Numbered from the stretch's first letter, positions 32,063-43,031 are shown. The stretch is 64,000 bases of DNA from Tridacna crocea (GCA_943736015.1 OX031058.1:16641001-16705000), one strand, 5' to 3'. Notes: generated by a model not told the origin, from the letters alone. Translations and numbers: made by a program.

Positions 32063-32690
32063 GGTTGCAGATGACAAAATAAATGTACCTCAAATTAGAG
32101 GACTTGTTCTTTGGAAGATCAGAATCAATATGGAAAATGAAGACAGTACTAGTAAACAGCATCTTCTTATCCCATAATGTGTTCCAAAGCCCAAGGAATG
32201 ACAAAATTTAAGATCCTTCAGTAAAGAGTCCTTTAAAATAGATATCACCAGGTCTCAGCACTTTACTTCTGGATTCTACAGTTTTTGTCTTCGGTCTGGG
32301 ACATAAAATTATCCCCATGCAAAAGCAAAAGACAATGCGATTGTTTCTCTTCTCAGAGTTTCCTTTTAACTAATTAGCACATAAGTGCAACTTTTTACAA
32401 CCCCCTACCCAGTCCCTGCAATAGACTAAAAATATGGTTTCTTTTTGTTACAAGGTGAATGTAAATTAAGCGGTTCTATGTTCCATCTTGTTACCTCGTT
32501 TCCTGACAATTTTTGTATCTGTCGGTGTTGAAAAGACATTCAGTGTGGTTCAAATGATACAATTTGCTTTCAGAACTTACAAAAAGCATTGTGGAAGTAT
32601 GGAAAAAGTTTCCTTAATTCTTCTTTCTCCCTACTGTATTTTCTAAGATAAACTTTCATAGGACTGTAAGAACACAGGGGCATTTGATAA
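32063..32690 (-). mobile_element. Two decayed P1 remnants
   Basis: At 32063-32232 (GCAGATGACAAAATAAATG, ACAGCATCTTCTTATCCC) and 32530-32690 (GTGGTTCAAATGATACAATT, CATTGTGG). Boundaries unclear. Confidence 0.45.
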
Positions 32691-32793
32691 AAGTCTAGGT
32701 CAAATCATCAATAGCATACATGAATATAACTTTTAATGCCTCCATCCATCTTGCAACTTTATTTTTGGCAAAAAAAAAATCAAAGAGGTTCTC

Positions 32794-33127
32794 AATTCCT
32801 CTACCAAACAACAAAACATTTTAAAAACCATGAGAAGCCTTTAGAAAACACAGCAGGAAAAGGACAAAGTGCTGGTCTCCTGTTTTCTAACCCCTTTTTT
32901 TCCTCATTACCAAACAATCCTGGGTTTTTGCAACCTAGAGATCAAAGCCTTTTGATAACATTGTCGGAAAAGGAGAAAATGCTGGTTACCAGCATTTTCT
33001 CCTTTTCCTACAATGCTTTCTTCCCTTCCCAAAACAAATATCAATTTTTGAGTTACATTAATTTTGTTACCTGCCAATGCTTAAAATTTGGACATGTCTA
33101 AAATTTTGTTATTTGGTAAACAGTTCA
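32794..33127 (+). mobile_element. P1 fragment followed by a full P1 copy
   Basis: 32794-32900 is a left half (TCCTCTACCAAACAACAAAA, AAGCCTTTAGAAAACACAGC). 32901-33127 is a near-complete copy (TCATTACCAAACAATCC ... ATTTGGTAAACAGTTCA) whose centre base is T. Confidence 0.8.
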
Positions 33128-33665
33128 AGTTGATAAAACATGTGATTATTTGGTATGGTTTGAGGACAAGCAACTTGCCAATGACAGGGCCCTAGACAGA
33201 TAATGGATTTTTCAGAGAGATAGCAAAATATACTGTCATTATGACAAAACAGCATGATACAAAGATGCTGATACAGTAATTTTGAGAGATGTTACCCAAA
33301 CAAATTGCAAGATAATAAAAGGTTGTAATTGGTAGCAATGGAGTCATAAAGAAAACAGTTTGGATGGCCATAAAGGCAGGGCAGTAAATGAAATGTGCAA
33401 TGTTCCATTGAACAATAATTCTGATGTTATTGGTTCACATTGAAATAGACAAGATGTACTATCTTGCTGCATGAAATGGAGAACAAAAGTAGACATAAAG
33501 CTAGAAATGAAACTTAACTGTATATTGTAATATGGTCTGAGTGGTACAATTACCGGTGTTTTTCACTGTTCATTACCAAACATAAAAGCAAAAATTCAAT
33601 AATGCAATAGCAATAACTTGCCTGTTTACCAAAATAACATTATCGTGACATTATTACAACCCCAA
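33128..33665. other. No gene or repeat recognised
   Basis: A+T-rich sequence without support for any feature. Confidence 0.5.
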
Positions 33666-33888
33666 TTAATTCTTTATCATAACACAAAACTGCTGACATG
33701 CACAAATTGAAAGCATTAAATGCAGCAGACATTCTAAGCATAATTGTAAATCGGCTCAAAAGATGGAACTTCTCATTGATAAGGTAGAAAACATTGTGGG
33801 AAAAGGCGAAAATAATGATTACTTCTTGAAGAGTCGAGTCTTCTTCCTCTAGATTGTTAAAACTCCAGATTGTGTTGTTAAAAGTTAA
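33666..33888 (-). mobile_element. P1 MITE lacking its right palindrome arm
   Basis: TTAATTCTTTATCATAACAC head of the tail side, left arm GAAAACATTGTGGGAAAAGG, then straight to CTTGAAGAGTCGAGTC. Ends GTGTTGTTAAAAGTTAA. Confidence 0.8.
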
Positions 33889-34257
33889 AGACAAAGACTA
33901 CAAGGGAAGAAAAATTTGTCCTCCCCCTTCCACCAATCAGGTGATAACATTATTGGGAACAAAGACATGCTTGAAAGCAATGAAAATATACTTTTTTAAC
34001 GATCTTTGATGAAATACACGAAATGAATCAATTTTTTGTCACAGGCGATCGCCCCTTTTCCACAGAATGTTTCCAAAGCTGTCTTCAGATGTGTACAAAA
34101 CTGTATTTGCATCATAAACAAACCCTGTAGAGCAAAGATGCTAACAAACACATGATTATAAATGAACTTCGAAAGCATTGCATATTTATCATAACTTGGC
34201 AAACAAAATTTCATCAAGCCATAAGAAACTGAGGTCTACAGATTTCCATATATGAAA
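33889..34257. other. No gene recognised
   Basis: Unique-looking. A weak P1-like CCCCTTTTCCACAGAATG lies at 34050. Confidence 0.4.
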
Positions 34258-34539
34258 TCCCTTGATAATTCCAAAACAAACAAAAAATTATCTAGACAAC
34301 ATATTTTTTTATCTGTCTGTAACAAAATGATACAGACAACCAAGAACGATTTTTGTGCTATTTGTCGAAGACAATACCACTACGAGTTCAATATTGAATC
34401 CCTTGATAATTCCAAAACAAACAAAAAATTATCTAGACAAAATATTTTTTTATCTGTCTGTAACAAAATGATACAGACAACCAAGAACGGTTTTTGTGCT
34501 ATTTGTCGAAGACAATACCACTACGAGTTCAATATTGAA
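34258..34539 (+). repeat. 141-bp tandem duplication, in frame
   Basis: Two near-identical 141-bp copies (34258-34398, 34399-34539). 141 is 47 codons, so the open frame 34252-34545 simply repeats the peptide (each ends CRRQYHYEFNIE). The copies differ at two positions I can see, both changing the amino acid. I recognise no domain; recent duplication of noncoding DNA is the simpler reading. Confidence 0.85.
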
Positions 34540-34919
34540 TTTTGAAGACCATATATTATTATTTTGTGCAAAGCCGAAGGAAAAAATCACAATTTAACTC
34601 AATATTTCTCGGACAAATGAGTTTTTCGATAGCAACCCGGTATGTAAATTTGAAATGGCATGTTTAAATACACTAAGTGAGGCCATCGATCATAGAAATA
34701 CTAATTTTTGATTGAAAATAGCTTCACCGGCTTATAGCCTTCTATTGGCGCAATGATATACACAAAATTTGTCTACTGATCGCTTCGTCTCTTTTTGTTA
34801 CAAAAGCAGTCCGCACTGGCTTGTTGGATCAATGGTATCACTTTACCATGTGCAAGCAGTTATGTTGGTTCAATATAGTAACCAAACAGACTTTTCAACT
34901 CCCTGGTATTTTCATATCA

Positions 34920-35037
34920 GTCTGTGTGAAGCATCTTCCACAACTTTAGTGTCATTTGTGGCCACTGAAGATCAAGATGTCTGTGTGAAGCATCTTCCAC
35001 AACTTTAGTGTCATTTGTGGCCACTGAAGATTAAGAT
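34920..35037. repeat. 59-bp tandem duplication
   Basis: GTCTGTGTGAAGCATCTTCC ... GAAGATCAAGAT twice (34920-34978, 34979-35037), with one change (ATCAAGAT to ATTAAGAT). Confidence 0.9.
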
Positions 35038-35179
35038 TAGACTGCACAGCATGTCTTCTCCTTGATCTAGACTGTATGCTTTGCCGAGACATTCTGGAGA
35101 TGGGCAAAGGCAACCTTAAAATTGGTATTTATAATTAGAGTCTAATTTCTGCAATAACAACGCCATTTGGGTTTATTCT

Positions 35180-35567
35180 CATCTTTGCAAGCCAAGGCTG
35201 ACGATTCACTACGCTTCTCTACCCTTTGTGGATCAAGCTTGATTTTTACATTCCCCCGATACACTTTTTCATTGGATGCAGCCAGCTCTAACTGCAACAA
35301 ATGAAATGGCTTTTAGCATTTCATCTTTGATAAAAAGAGAACAAGGTTGCTGCCTTTCAAATAAAAGGTAAACATGGATGTCTGCTTATCACTTCATGTG
35401 TATTCATAAGCAGTTTGTAAAACAATCTTTCATTAGCTTTTAGAAATATGTAAAGGGGGGTAATAACCAGCATCCAATAGAGGGCGTATCGCAAGAATCT
35501 CAAAATCGGGCTCAATCAGCCAAGATAAGATCCACCTAGAGATCGTAACCTTGGCTCACAAAGATGG
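35180..35567. mobile_element. C1 MITE copy 2
   Basis: Ends CATCTTTGCAAGCCAAGG and CCTTGGCTCACAAAGATG. Exact 9-bp duplication GTTTATTCT at 35171-35179 and 35568-35576. Inner GGGGGGTAATAACCAGCATC and TTGTGGATCAAGCTTGATTT match copy 1. Confidence 0.9.
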
Positions 35568-35923
35568 TTTATTCTGTGCTCTAACTGTTGAGAGGTCCAC
35601 TATAGGTTTAGTGCTGTAAATCAAAATTCTGTGTAAAAACACTGACAAATGGGGCTAGATAATATTCCTTTTTGCAAATTGCTACAAATTGTATGCAGCA
35701 AAATGGTGCAATTTTAGGTTTTTAAATAACAGGAGTAAGTAAATCTGTCTGTTTTTATCATGTTTGCTCTAAAAAAGGTCTTTGTATAACAAGATACCAA
35801 TGATGTTTTTTTCCCAATGAAGAATACCACTAATTAACAGGAATTAATAGATTAGGAAAACTAAACAGAAAATTCTGTGGGTAGAAAGTACTGTTAGTTG
35901 GTAGAAATCAGGTCAGAAATTCT
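35568..35923. other. No gene recognised
   Basis: Unique-looking A+T-rich spacer. Confidence 0.5.
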
Positions 35924-36150
35924 TTGACCCTTTACCAAATAATCTTTACTTATTAATGACCCTGAGAGAAAAGCTTTTCGAAAACATAGTGGGGAAAAAG
36001 GAGAAAATACTGGTAATAAGCATTTTCTCCTTTTCCAACTATGTTTTACTTTTACACATGTCTAAAGAATTTCACATTATAATTAACATTAATTATGTTG
36101 TCTGCATGTGCTTCCCATACTGGGATCAATCTAAAATCTTGTCTAGTTAA
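35924..36150 (+). mobile_element. P1 MITE, full length
   Basis: TTGACCCTTTACCAAATAAT to CTTGTCTAGTTAA. Palindrome with an inserted A (GGGGAAAAAGG) and an AATAAGC centre. Confidence 0.85.
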
Positions 36151-36366
36151 CTTTTTACCGAACGACAAAATTTTAGATTGGTCCAAATTGAAAGCACTTG
36201 CAGATGACTGAATAGTGGCAAGTTAAAATTGAAATTGTTTCTTGCAGGGTAGAAAACATTGTGGGAAAAGGAGAAAATGCCAGCATTTTCTCCTTTTCCC
36301 ACAATGTTTTCAAAAAGCTTTTATCTTACGGACGTAAAAACCAGGGATTTTTTGGTAAAGGATTAA
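36147..36366 (-). mobile_element. P1 MITE, centre trimmed
   Basis: Shares TTAA. The palindrome is perfect but its centre is AAATGCCAGCATTT: GCTGGTTACC is lost, leaving shorter arms. Ends TTTGGTAAAGGATTAA. Confidence 0.92.
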
Positions 36367-36473
36367 GAGATGATGCTTCATCAGACAAAAAATAATTAGT
36401 TTGTGACTTGAGAAATGTAAAATGTCTGAAAATTTTACTGGAAGTTCAGTATCTGAGAATATTTAATACCCTT

Positions 36474-36702
36474 TTAACCCTTTCCCAAACGACAAACTTT
36501 TGGACTAGACCAAATTGAATGCATTTGCAGACGACAATTCAACTCTTGCTGAAAAGATTATTTCCGTCTATGATAGGGTAGAAAACATTGTGGGAAAAGA
36601 AGAAAATGCTGGTTACCAGCATTTTCTCCTTTTCCCACAATGTTTTCAAAAGGCCACTAATCCAGACCCGTAAAAACCAGGGATTGTTTGGGAAAGGGTT
36701 AA
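36474..36702 (-). mobile_element. P1 MITE, CCCTTTCCC subfamily, intact
   Basis: TTAACCCTTTCCCAAACGAC to TTTGGGAAAGGGTTAA. Palindrome with one change (AAAAGAAGAAAATGC). Confidence 0.95.
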
Positions 36703-36927
36703 CTCTTTCGGAAACAACAAAATTTTAGACTGGTCCAACTTGAAAGCATTTGCAGACGTCAAAATTGACGCAACTCAAAAATTGAAATATGTACTGGGAA
36801 GGGTGGAAAACCTTGTGGGGAAAGGAGAAAATGCTGGTTACCAGCATTTTCTCCTTTTCTCACAAGGTTTTAAAAAATCTTCTTTCTCAAGAGCCATGAA
36901 AACCCAGGATTGTATGGTAAAGGATTA
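36699..36927 (-). mobile_element. P1 MITE, intact, sharing TTAA
   Basis: TTAACTCTTTCGGAAACAAC to GTATGGTAAAGGATTAA. Mirrored change AAAACCTTG / CAAGGTTTT. Confidence 0.94.
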
Positions 36928-37022
36928 AAGAGAAATCCTGTCAATAGCCACATTCAATTTGTCAGCTTCAAATGATGTCAATTTTGGACACTTGTAAGAT
37001 TTTGTCATTCTATAGAGAGATA
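36924..37022 (+). mobile_element. P1 tail fragment
   Basis: GCCACATTCAATTTGTCAGC, CAAATGATGTCAATTTTGG, AAGATTTTGTCATTCTATAG. Confidence 0.5.
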
Positions 37023-37338
37023 AAATCCCACATAAAGTACTTACACAAAATGAATGCAGTCTGCACCATGGAACCTATAGTACCCAAAGGCTATTGCAGA
37101 AAAAAGGATCATGATATGGCCTGAAATACCCGAAAAGGGGCATTCAGACATTTGCCTTAAAAGTGTTGTATCAAACTAGCTTGTGCAGCATAGGCAGGCT
37201 GATCGGAGATGGTATTTTGCGACTACATTAGATTTTGTCAAACAGTAGAAATGCATGAAACAGATAAACACAATCGATCAGAAAGTTTTGTCTTGGATCA
37301 GTCTGCGCAGACTATGCAGGCTGATCCGATACAACACT

Positions 37339-37536
37339 TTAACCCTTTCCCAAACGAAAGATTTTAGACAATTTCAACTTTCATAACAATGGCAGAAAAT
37401 TATCCAAACGGGCAGAAAACACTGCGGGAAAAGGTGAAATTGCTCGTTACGAGCAATTTCTCCTTTTCCCTCAGTGTTTTCAAAAGACTTGTACTGCAGA
37501 CACGTAAAAACAAGGGCTTGTTTGGGAAAGGGTTAA
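37339..37536 (-). mobile_element. P1/P2 intermediate MITE, intact
   Basis: Ends as in the CCCTTTCCC subfamily (TTAACCCTTTCCCAAACG, TTTGGGAAAGGGTTAA), but the palindrome inner part is P2-like: AAGGTGAAATTGCTCGTTAC and its complement. Outer arms read CACTGCGGG / CCCTCAGTG. It links the two families. Confidence 0.9.
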
Positions 37537-37596
37537 GCAATATGTCTCAATGCCCTTTTTCGGGTGTTGCGGGCCAGGTATCATCAAACTATATGG

Positions 37597-37693
37597 AATG
37601 CAAGTAATTTTTCATGCAGCTTAATAATGCATTTGTTCCAGATACTGCTGGTTACTGAAAAAATCTTTCTTGGCAAAATAATGCTTATAATCA
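37597..37693. other. Empty site paralogous to the P1 insertion at 16644
   Basis: TGCAAGTAATTTTTCATGCAGC (in two parts) TTAA TAATGCATTTGTTCCAGATA: the same flanks as at 16622-16643 and 16870-16900 with one TTAA and no MITE. The following spacer also matches up to the next P1 copy. Confidence 0.9.
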
Positions 37694-37917
37694 TTAGCTC
37701 ATTAACGACAAAATTTTAGGTTTGTCGCAATCGAAAGCATTTGCAGATGACCAAATAAAAGTGACTGAAAATTTGATATTGTTTTTTGAAGGGGAGAAAA
37801 CATTGTGGGAAAAGGAGAAAATGCTGGTTACCAGCATTTTCTGCTTTTCCCACAATGTTTACTAAAGGCTTCTTCCTAAGGACCTTCATAAGTTGGGATT
37901 GTATAGTAATGGGTTAA
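37694..37917 (-). mobile_element. P1 MITE, paralogue of the copy at 16937
   Basis: TTAGCTCATTAACGACAAAA (part of the terminus lost) to GTATAGTAATGGGTTAA. The palindrome has one change (CTGCTTTTCCC). Confidence 0.9.
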
Positions 37918-38981
37918 TGCATAATTGCACAAATGCTCCTTATATACATCCTCATATTCAACATTTTCAAAATATTGTTTGCGACAATACTTTTCCAACA
38001 ATGTTTCCCCTGTACAAAGCAGTTTGAAATTTCTTTTTGTATGAATATTTCACTTCATCAGACAAAGTAGGTCAGAAGATGAGACTGCTTCTTTTGTTCA
38101 TTTTCATCTTGATCGAAACTTTCTTCAAAAGTGCACTAGAACATTTTGCAATCTAAGGGCAAAAATGCAAGTACAGTCACATACAGTCAATCAGCCTAAC
38201 TAAAGAAAACTTGTGTATCCACTTTTGAGATGCCATTCTTCAGAAATCTTGTAAGTCTAAGAAAGATAAGATAAAAAGTTCAAAAGAAAACTGCCTCTCT
38301 TCTAAACTTTGGAATCATTACCTGGTTCAACAACTGAAATACCTTTTCAAAAGTAAAGTAATTAATCCACCTGCAAAACTCTTAAAAGCTCATTTCAGAG
38401 AAGCCCAGCCAGTGCTTCGCCCATTACTTTATAAAAGCCTTTTACAAGCTTACAAAAAAAGAGGTTTTGTAGGGAAAAAAAAAAACATTGTGGAAAGAAT
38501 AATATCATGTAGCTGCAGATGCTGCAGATGCAAGGTTAGACCAGAAATTATCTGATCTTGATCTATGCCATCAGTTAAGCTACATAAGTCATCAGCAGTA
38601 GAATGAAAGAGTTAACTATCTGGCTGCCAAGCCTGAATCACTTGTACAGATCAAGATTAGGCTGCAAAGAAATGTGCAGCATGATCATGAATCTACAGTG
38701 TCTAATATGGAGACATTTGCAGTAAAAAAAGTAGCTTTAAAACAAAGGAAAATTGGACCTTATTGGTATCAGCTTGAAAATTTTATTTCATTTAGCAGGA
38801 CTTGACCTCATCTTGCTAATTAAGTTAAATAAACTTTTCTTGTTGATCATAAAAATACAAAATAAGTGTGTGTGTGGGTGGGGGGAGGGGGGAAGGGGGA
38901 GGGAAAGAGGGAATTTCTCTTCTATGGACACCATATTGTCTGCAAAAGGTAAGTATTAAGTTGCACTAAGCAGCTCACAGG
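37918..38981. other. No gene recognised
   Basis: Fragments resembling P1 at 37975-38010 and 38435-38500. A G-rich tract at 38869-38910 (GTGTGTGTGGGTGGGGGGAG). GATCAAGATTAGGCTGC-type motifs near 38650. Confidence 0.4.
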
Positions 38982-39215
38982 TTAACTCTATCAATTGACA
39001 ACAAATTTAGACTGGTTCAAATTGAAAGCATTAATTTTGCGGAGAACAAAACAAAAGTGACTGAAAATTTGGAATTTTTTTTGTTAAGGGTAGAAAACAT
39101 TGTGGGAAAAGGAGAAAATGCTGGTTATCAGCATTTTCTCCTTTTCCCTTAATGTTTTCAAAAGGCTTCAAACGTCAGGGTCATCAAAAGTCGTCATTGT
39201 GTGGTTAAGGACAAA
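38982..39215 (-). mobile_element. P1 MITE, right terminus decayed
   Basis: TTAACTCTATCAATTGACAA start. Palindrome almost perfect (GGTTATCAGC centre, CCCTTAATG). Ends GTGTGGTTAAGGAC. Confidence 0.88.
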
Positions 39216-39442
39216 GAGTTTATGCTTTCAAAAACGGAACTATTGTTATGTCCAGTAGAAGGACTTCAAACTATTCATAATTTCAAAGAATGTGAATTAT
39301 GGAAGAAACATGTAACACTTCAAAGGAACTCTATTTAATGGCTACAATAATAGACTTGTTTTGGGAATCTGATCAAAAGATCAAATGAATCTGTAAGCTT
39401 TCAAGACAAAAAGGAAAGAGCTACTGACTTCTACTATCTCTG

Positions 39443-39945
39443 CATTAGGCAGCTTTTGAAAGTATTGTTCTAATGAATGGCACCTTTTGAAAAAGCACTG
39501 TTGTACTGAATTTGGCAGCTTTTGAAAGTATTGTTTTAACCCATTACCACAAAAGAACGACTTTTGGCGGCCCTGGGAAAGAAGCCTTCTGAAAGCATTC
39601 TGGTAACCAGCATTTTCTCCTTTTCCCACGATGTTTTCTACCCTATCAATAAACATTTGCACCATTCAAGCCACATTGAAAATGTGGTCTGCAAATGCTT
39701 TCAATTTGGACATGGTTAAAATTTTTTCGTGTTGTAAAGAGTTAATGAATGGCAGCTTTTGAAAAGTATGTTGTAATGAATGGCAGCTTTTGAAAACTAT
39801 GTTGTAATGAATGGCACCTTTTGAAAAGCACTGCTGCAATGAATTTGGCAGCTTTTGAAATGTATTGTTGTAATAAATGGCAGCTTTTGAAAAAAATGTT
39901 GTAATGAATGGCAGCTTTTGAAAAGTATTCTTGTAATGAATAGCA
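39443..39945. repeat. 31-33 bp minisatellite, P1 inserted inside
   Basis: Units such as ATGAATGGCAGCTTTTGAAA AGTATTGTTGTA; about ten, three before and the rest after the P1 copy. Units alternate between GGCAGC and GGCACC forms. Confidence 0.88.
39536..39745 (+). mobile_element. P1 MITE in a minisatellite
   Basis: TTAACCCATTACCACAAAAG to GTTGTAAAGAGTTAA. Left palindrome arm mostly lost (GCATTCTGGTAACCAGC). Neighbouring minisatellite units read TTGTTGTAATGAATGG where this one has TTGTTTTAA[insert]TTAATGAATGG, so the uninterrupted target is known. Confidence 0.93.
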
Positions 39946-40099
39946 AAATTAATGTTTTTGAGCTCTTGCTCTGCGAAAAGGGAGTTTACTGCATCTACAA
40001 AAAGTATTCACTTAGATCAAACTTTGTTTGAACTTTATGGTAGTGGTCAATATTCTTCATGTCAAAGAACCAGTCAGATTCATCATTCAGTTGGTTGTA

Positions 40100-40492
40100 C
40101 ATCTTCGCAAGCCAAGGCTGACGATTGACTAGGTTACTCTACCCTTGGCGGATCGAGCTTGATTTTTAACATTTCCCCCGCTTTTTAATTGGATGCAGCC
40201 AGCTCTTACTGCAATGAATGAAATCGCTCATAGCATTTCATCTTTGATAAAAATAGAATAAGGTCGCTGCCTTTCAGATAGAAGGAAAACATGGAAACCC
40301 ACAAGGATGTCTGCTTGTCGCTTCATGTATATCTGTAAGCTATTTGTTAAACGATATTTCAGTGGCTTTTAGAAATATGATGTAAAGGTGGATAATAACC
40401 AGCATCCAATAGAGGGCGCATCGCAGGAACCTCGGGCTCAATCAGCCAAGGTAAGATTCATGTAGTGATCGTAACCTTGGCTTGCGAAGATG
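40100..40492. mobile_element. C1 MITE copy 3
   Basis: Perfect 18-bp ends CATCTTCGCAAGCCAAGG and CCTTGGCTTGCGAAGATG: the TTCGCAAG change relative to copies 1 and 2 is present in both ends. No matching target duplication is visible. Confidence 0.88.
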
Positions 40493-41038
40493 CTGAATAA
40501 GGTACAACTTGGTATTTATCTTCGATAATTATCCTTTGCACTATATGAAAATGTTAAGGTTAAAATTTATTATTTTTATTATCTTTTAGGGTTGTAAACA
40601 GCTGGCACAAGGGAGATAACACATTACAACACTTATTACAGTATGAACAACTCCTCAAAAAGAGAAATTTCTAAAAATGTTTTCTTTTTTTTTTAAGTGT
40701 CTACATTGTAACCCTTCACAACTCAATCCCAAATTCCAACTACCCCAAAAAAGGATTCTTTTGAAAAATATTGTTGGAAAAAGAGACCATCATTTTCTCC
40801 TTTTGCCATAACTGCATTTTCTATGCCTAATCCACACAGTCCAAAACAAATCTTCTGAAGTGATCATGATGATGATGATGATGATATTGACTGTTACACA
40901 GTACGGTTTCATGCTCCTTTCCCTTTCCAAATTTATAAAAACTACCGTACTTAGGTCATGAAGGAAAAGAATAGGGAATACTAGGATCATAATGAGCTTC
41001 TGTAAAACAAGATCTGTGTGCCAGAAACCTAACTTGAT
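40493..41038. other. P1 fragment and simple repeat
   Basis: 40708-40822 is a P1 left half (GTAACCCTTCACAACTCAAT, TTGTTGGAAAAAGAG). (ATG)n follows at 40867-40885. No gene. Confidence 0.55.
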
Positions 41039-41262
41039 CTAACCCTTAACCAAACAATCCAGATTTTCAGCAGCCCTAAAAGAAGAGCTTTTGTAAACAT
41101 AGTGAGAAATGAAGAAAATGCTGGTAACCAGCATTTTCTTCTTTTCCCACAATGTTTTCACCCTTTCAAAACAAATACCTTTAGATGACACACATTTACT
41201 TATCAGCCTTCAAATGCTTTCAACTTGTATCTGAGTAAAATGAAGTACCAGTAAGGAGTTGG
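41039..41262 (+). mobile_element. P1 MITE, full length
   Basis: CTAACCCTTAACCAAACAAT start, GTAAGGAGTTGG end. Mirrored GAAG / CTTC change in the palindrome. Confidence 0.85.
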
Positions 41263-41471
41263 CTCTTTCAACACAACCCAAGTTTTTACAACCTGCTGAG
41301 AAGAAGGCTTTTGAAAGAATTGTGGGCAAAGGTGAAAATGCTGGTAACAAGCATTTTCCCCTTTTCTCACAATGTTTTGCACCCGTCATACAACCAATTT
41401 CAATTTTTGAATCACATCTTAAATATAGTCTGCAAATGCCAAGTGAAAAATGTCGTTTGGCAAAGAGTTAA
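41259..41471 (+). mobile_element. P1 MITE, adjoining
   Basis: Starts at the mutated junction TTGG (TTGGCTCTTTCAACACAACC) and ends TTTGGCAAAGAGTTAA. Palindrome GGGCAAAGGTGAAAATGC / CCCCTTTTCTCAC. Confidence 0.85.
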
Positions 41472-42373
41472 TGAAGCACCTGGCTACAGAATGCTTTCCT
41501 CACTATCATGCAACATTAAAAACAATTTATGCAGAAAAAAATGCAATCCCATGAACTTCTCTTGATTGTAGGGAAGGTAATGACAATCTATGCTGCCAAA
41601 AATGATTAGATAAATACATAGTGACTTACCGATTCAAACTCATGTTGCGCTACTTATTTGAACTTCATCTTACCAGCATTACAACTCACTAGATTGCCAC
41701 TAAATCCATTGATCTAACACTTCCTTGCAAGAAAAAAAAGTCCAAGAAAAAATAACATTTTCACGTTGGTATATTCATTTCAAACTAGAAAGTATAGACA
41801 AAAAATGTAACTGTCACTAGTTTCTCTCATGTTCTTATCATTTTCACTTGGAAGTTTAACTCACTACATTACTAAACTGCAGTTTGTTTTATTCTTTTGC
41901 TAAGAGAAAGCACTGTGAGTCAATTTACGTGCTCGTAAAAAAACTCTCTAGATTAGACAGGAGTCAAAATGCTTGTGCTGAAAGACTGTGTATATCCCCT
42001 GTCTAATGCAATCAGGTAAAACTGTAATAAATGAACCAATTAAGAAGCATGATTCTACATGTAAAACATGTCGGTGCTGAGTCACTGTCAAATTGTAGTC
42101 TCTATCAGTGTAAACAAGTTTCTAACTTTTCATCATGTCTCATGATCCTCCATTCCAAATTTTTAAACTTACTCTCAGGCCACATAAACAGAAAAGTTAG
42201 TTTTGCACAATTCAATCATTTAAAAAAAACTTTAAATTATCGAAACAATGTACTCCATTCTGTGACCTTTTCCATCCTTCTCTTATGTATAGCAGATCCA
42301 TTTTCCCAACAACAGCAGCCACCCCCTTTACACTTCCATGTTGTGGTAGAGCCCCTATAGTAACTTCAATATG
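41472..42373. other. No recognised gene; one weak first-exon candidate
   Basis: On the minus strand a strong donor CG/GTAAGT lies at 41630/41629, preceded by ATGAGTTTGAATCG (start codon at 41643-41641). Its phase fits the KIF26-type exon. An A-run and C-rich segments near 42315 hold no supported feature. Confidence 0.3.
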
Positions 42374-42583
42374 TTAATCCTTAACCATGCTTCCATACAA
42401 ATATGTCTTGAAAATATTGTAGAAGAAGGAAAAATTGTTAGCAAAAATTTTTTTTTCCTTTTTCCACGATGTTTACTACTCTTTCAAAAAAACAAATTCA
42501 ATAATTTCAGCCAAATTCAATCCGTCATCTACAAAGACTTTCAATTCGACGGGTCTAAAATTGTCTTATCTGGTAAGAATTAA
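42374..42583 (+). mobile_element. P1 MITE, strongly diverged
   Basis: TTAATCCTTAACCATGC start, AAATATTGTAGAAGAAGG / CCTTTTTCCACGATG palindrome remnant, end ATCTGGTAAGAATTAA. Confidence 0.7.
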
Positions 42584-42815
42584 ATCACCTTCACTGAACC
42601 GAAACATCCAACTTTCCGCTGAAAAGTCTATCTCAGTTCGAAAAAAATAAGCATGGGGTAAAACGAGCAAAAAAAAGTACAAAATTCCTTTCTCCACTGG
42701 AGGGAGAATCTCCCTGTCTCAATCCACCTCTATAGTTCAATAAAGCCAGTTCCTCTATCAGTAGGATACAATAAACTAATTCAGAACAGAGGTCTTCTTC
42801 GATTGAAAATTACAT

Positions 42816-43031
42816 CCTTCTCTCTTTACCACACGATCCTGAATTATAACAGAAGCAGTCTCTTGAAAACATTGTGGGACAAGGAGAAAATGCTGCTGAG
42901 CAGCATTTTCTCCTTGTCCCACAATGTTTTCAACCATTTGAAAGATAGAAGTAATCTTTTGAGCTATGATGAACTTGTCCTCTGCAAATTCTTTCATATT
43001 ATTGGAATTCATGATTTTGTTCACTATTTAA
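42816..43031 (+). mobile_element. P1 MITE with several mirrored palindrome changes
   Basis: CTCTCTTTACCACACGATCC to TTTGTTCACTATTTAA. Arms read TGTGGGACAAGGAG and CTCCTTGTCCCACA, centre GCTGCTGAGCAGC: each departure from the P1 consensus is present on both sides. Confidence 0.92.

Noticed and set aside
42243-42361. Minus-strand frame with CKGGGCCC behind a TATAG
   Set aside because: Considered as an upstream kinesin exon, but the peptide does not match and there is no good donor.
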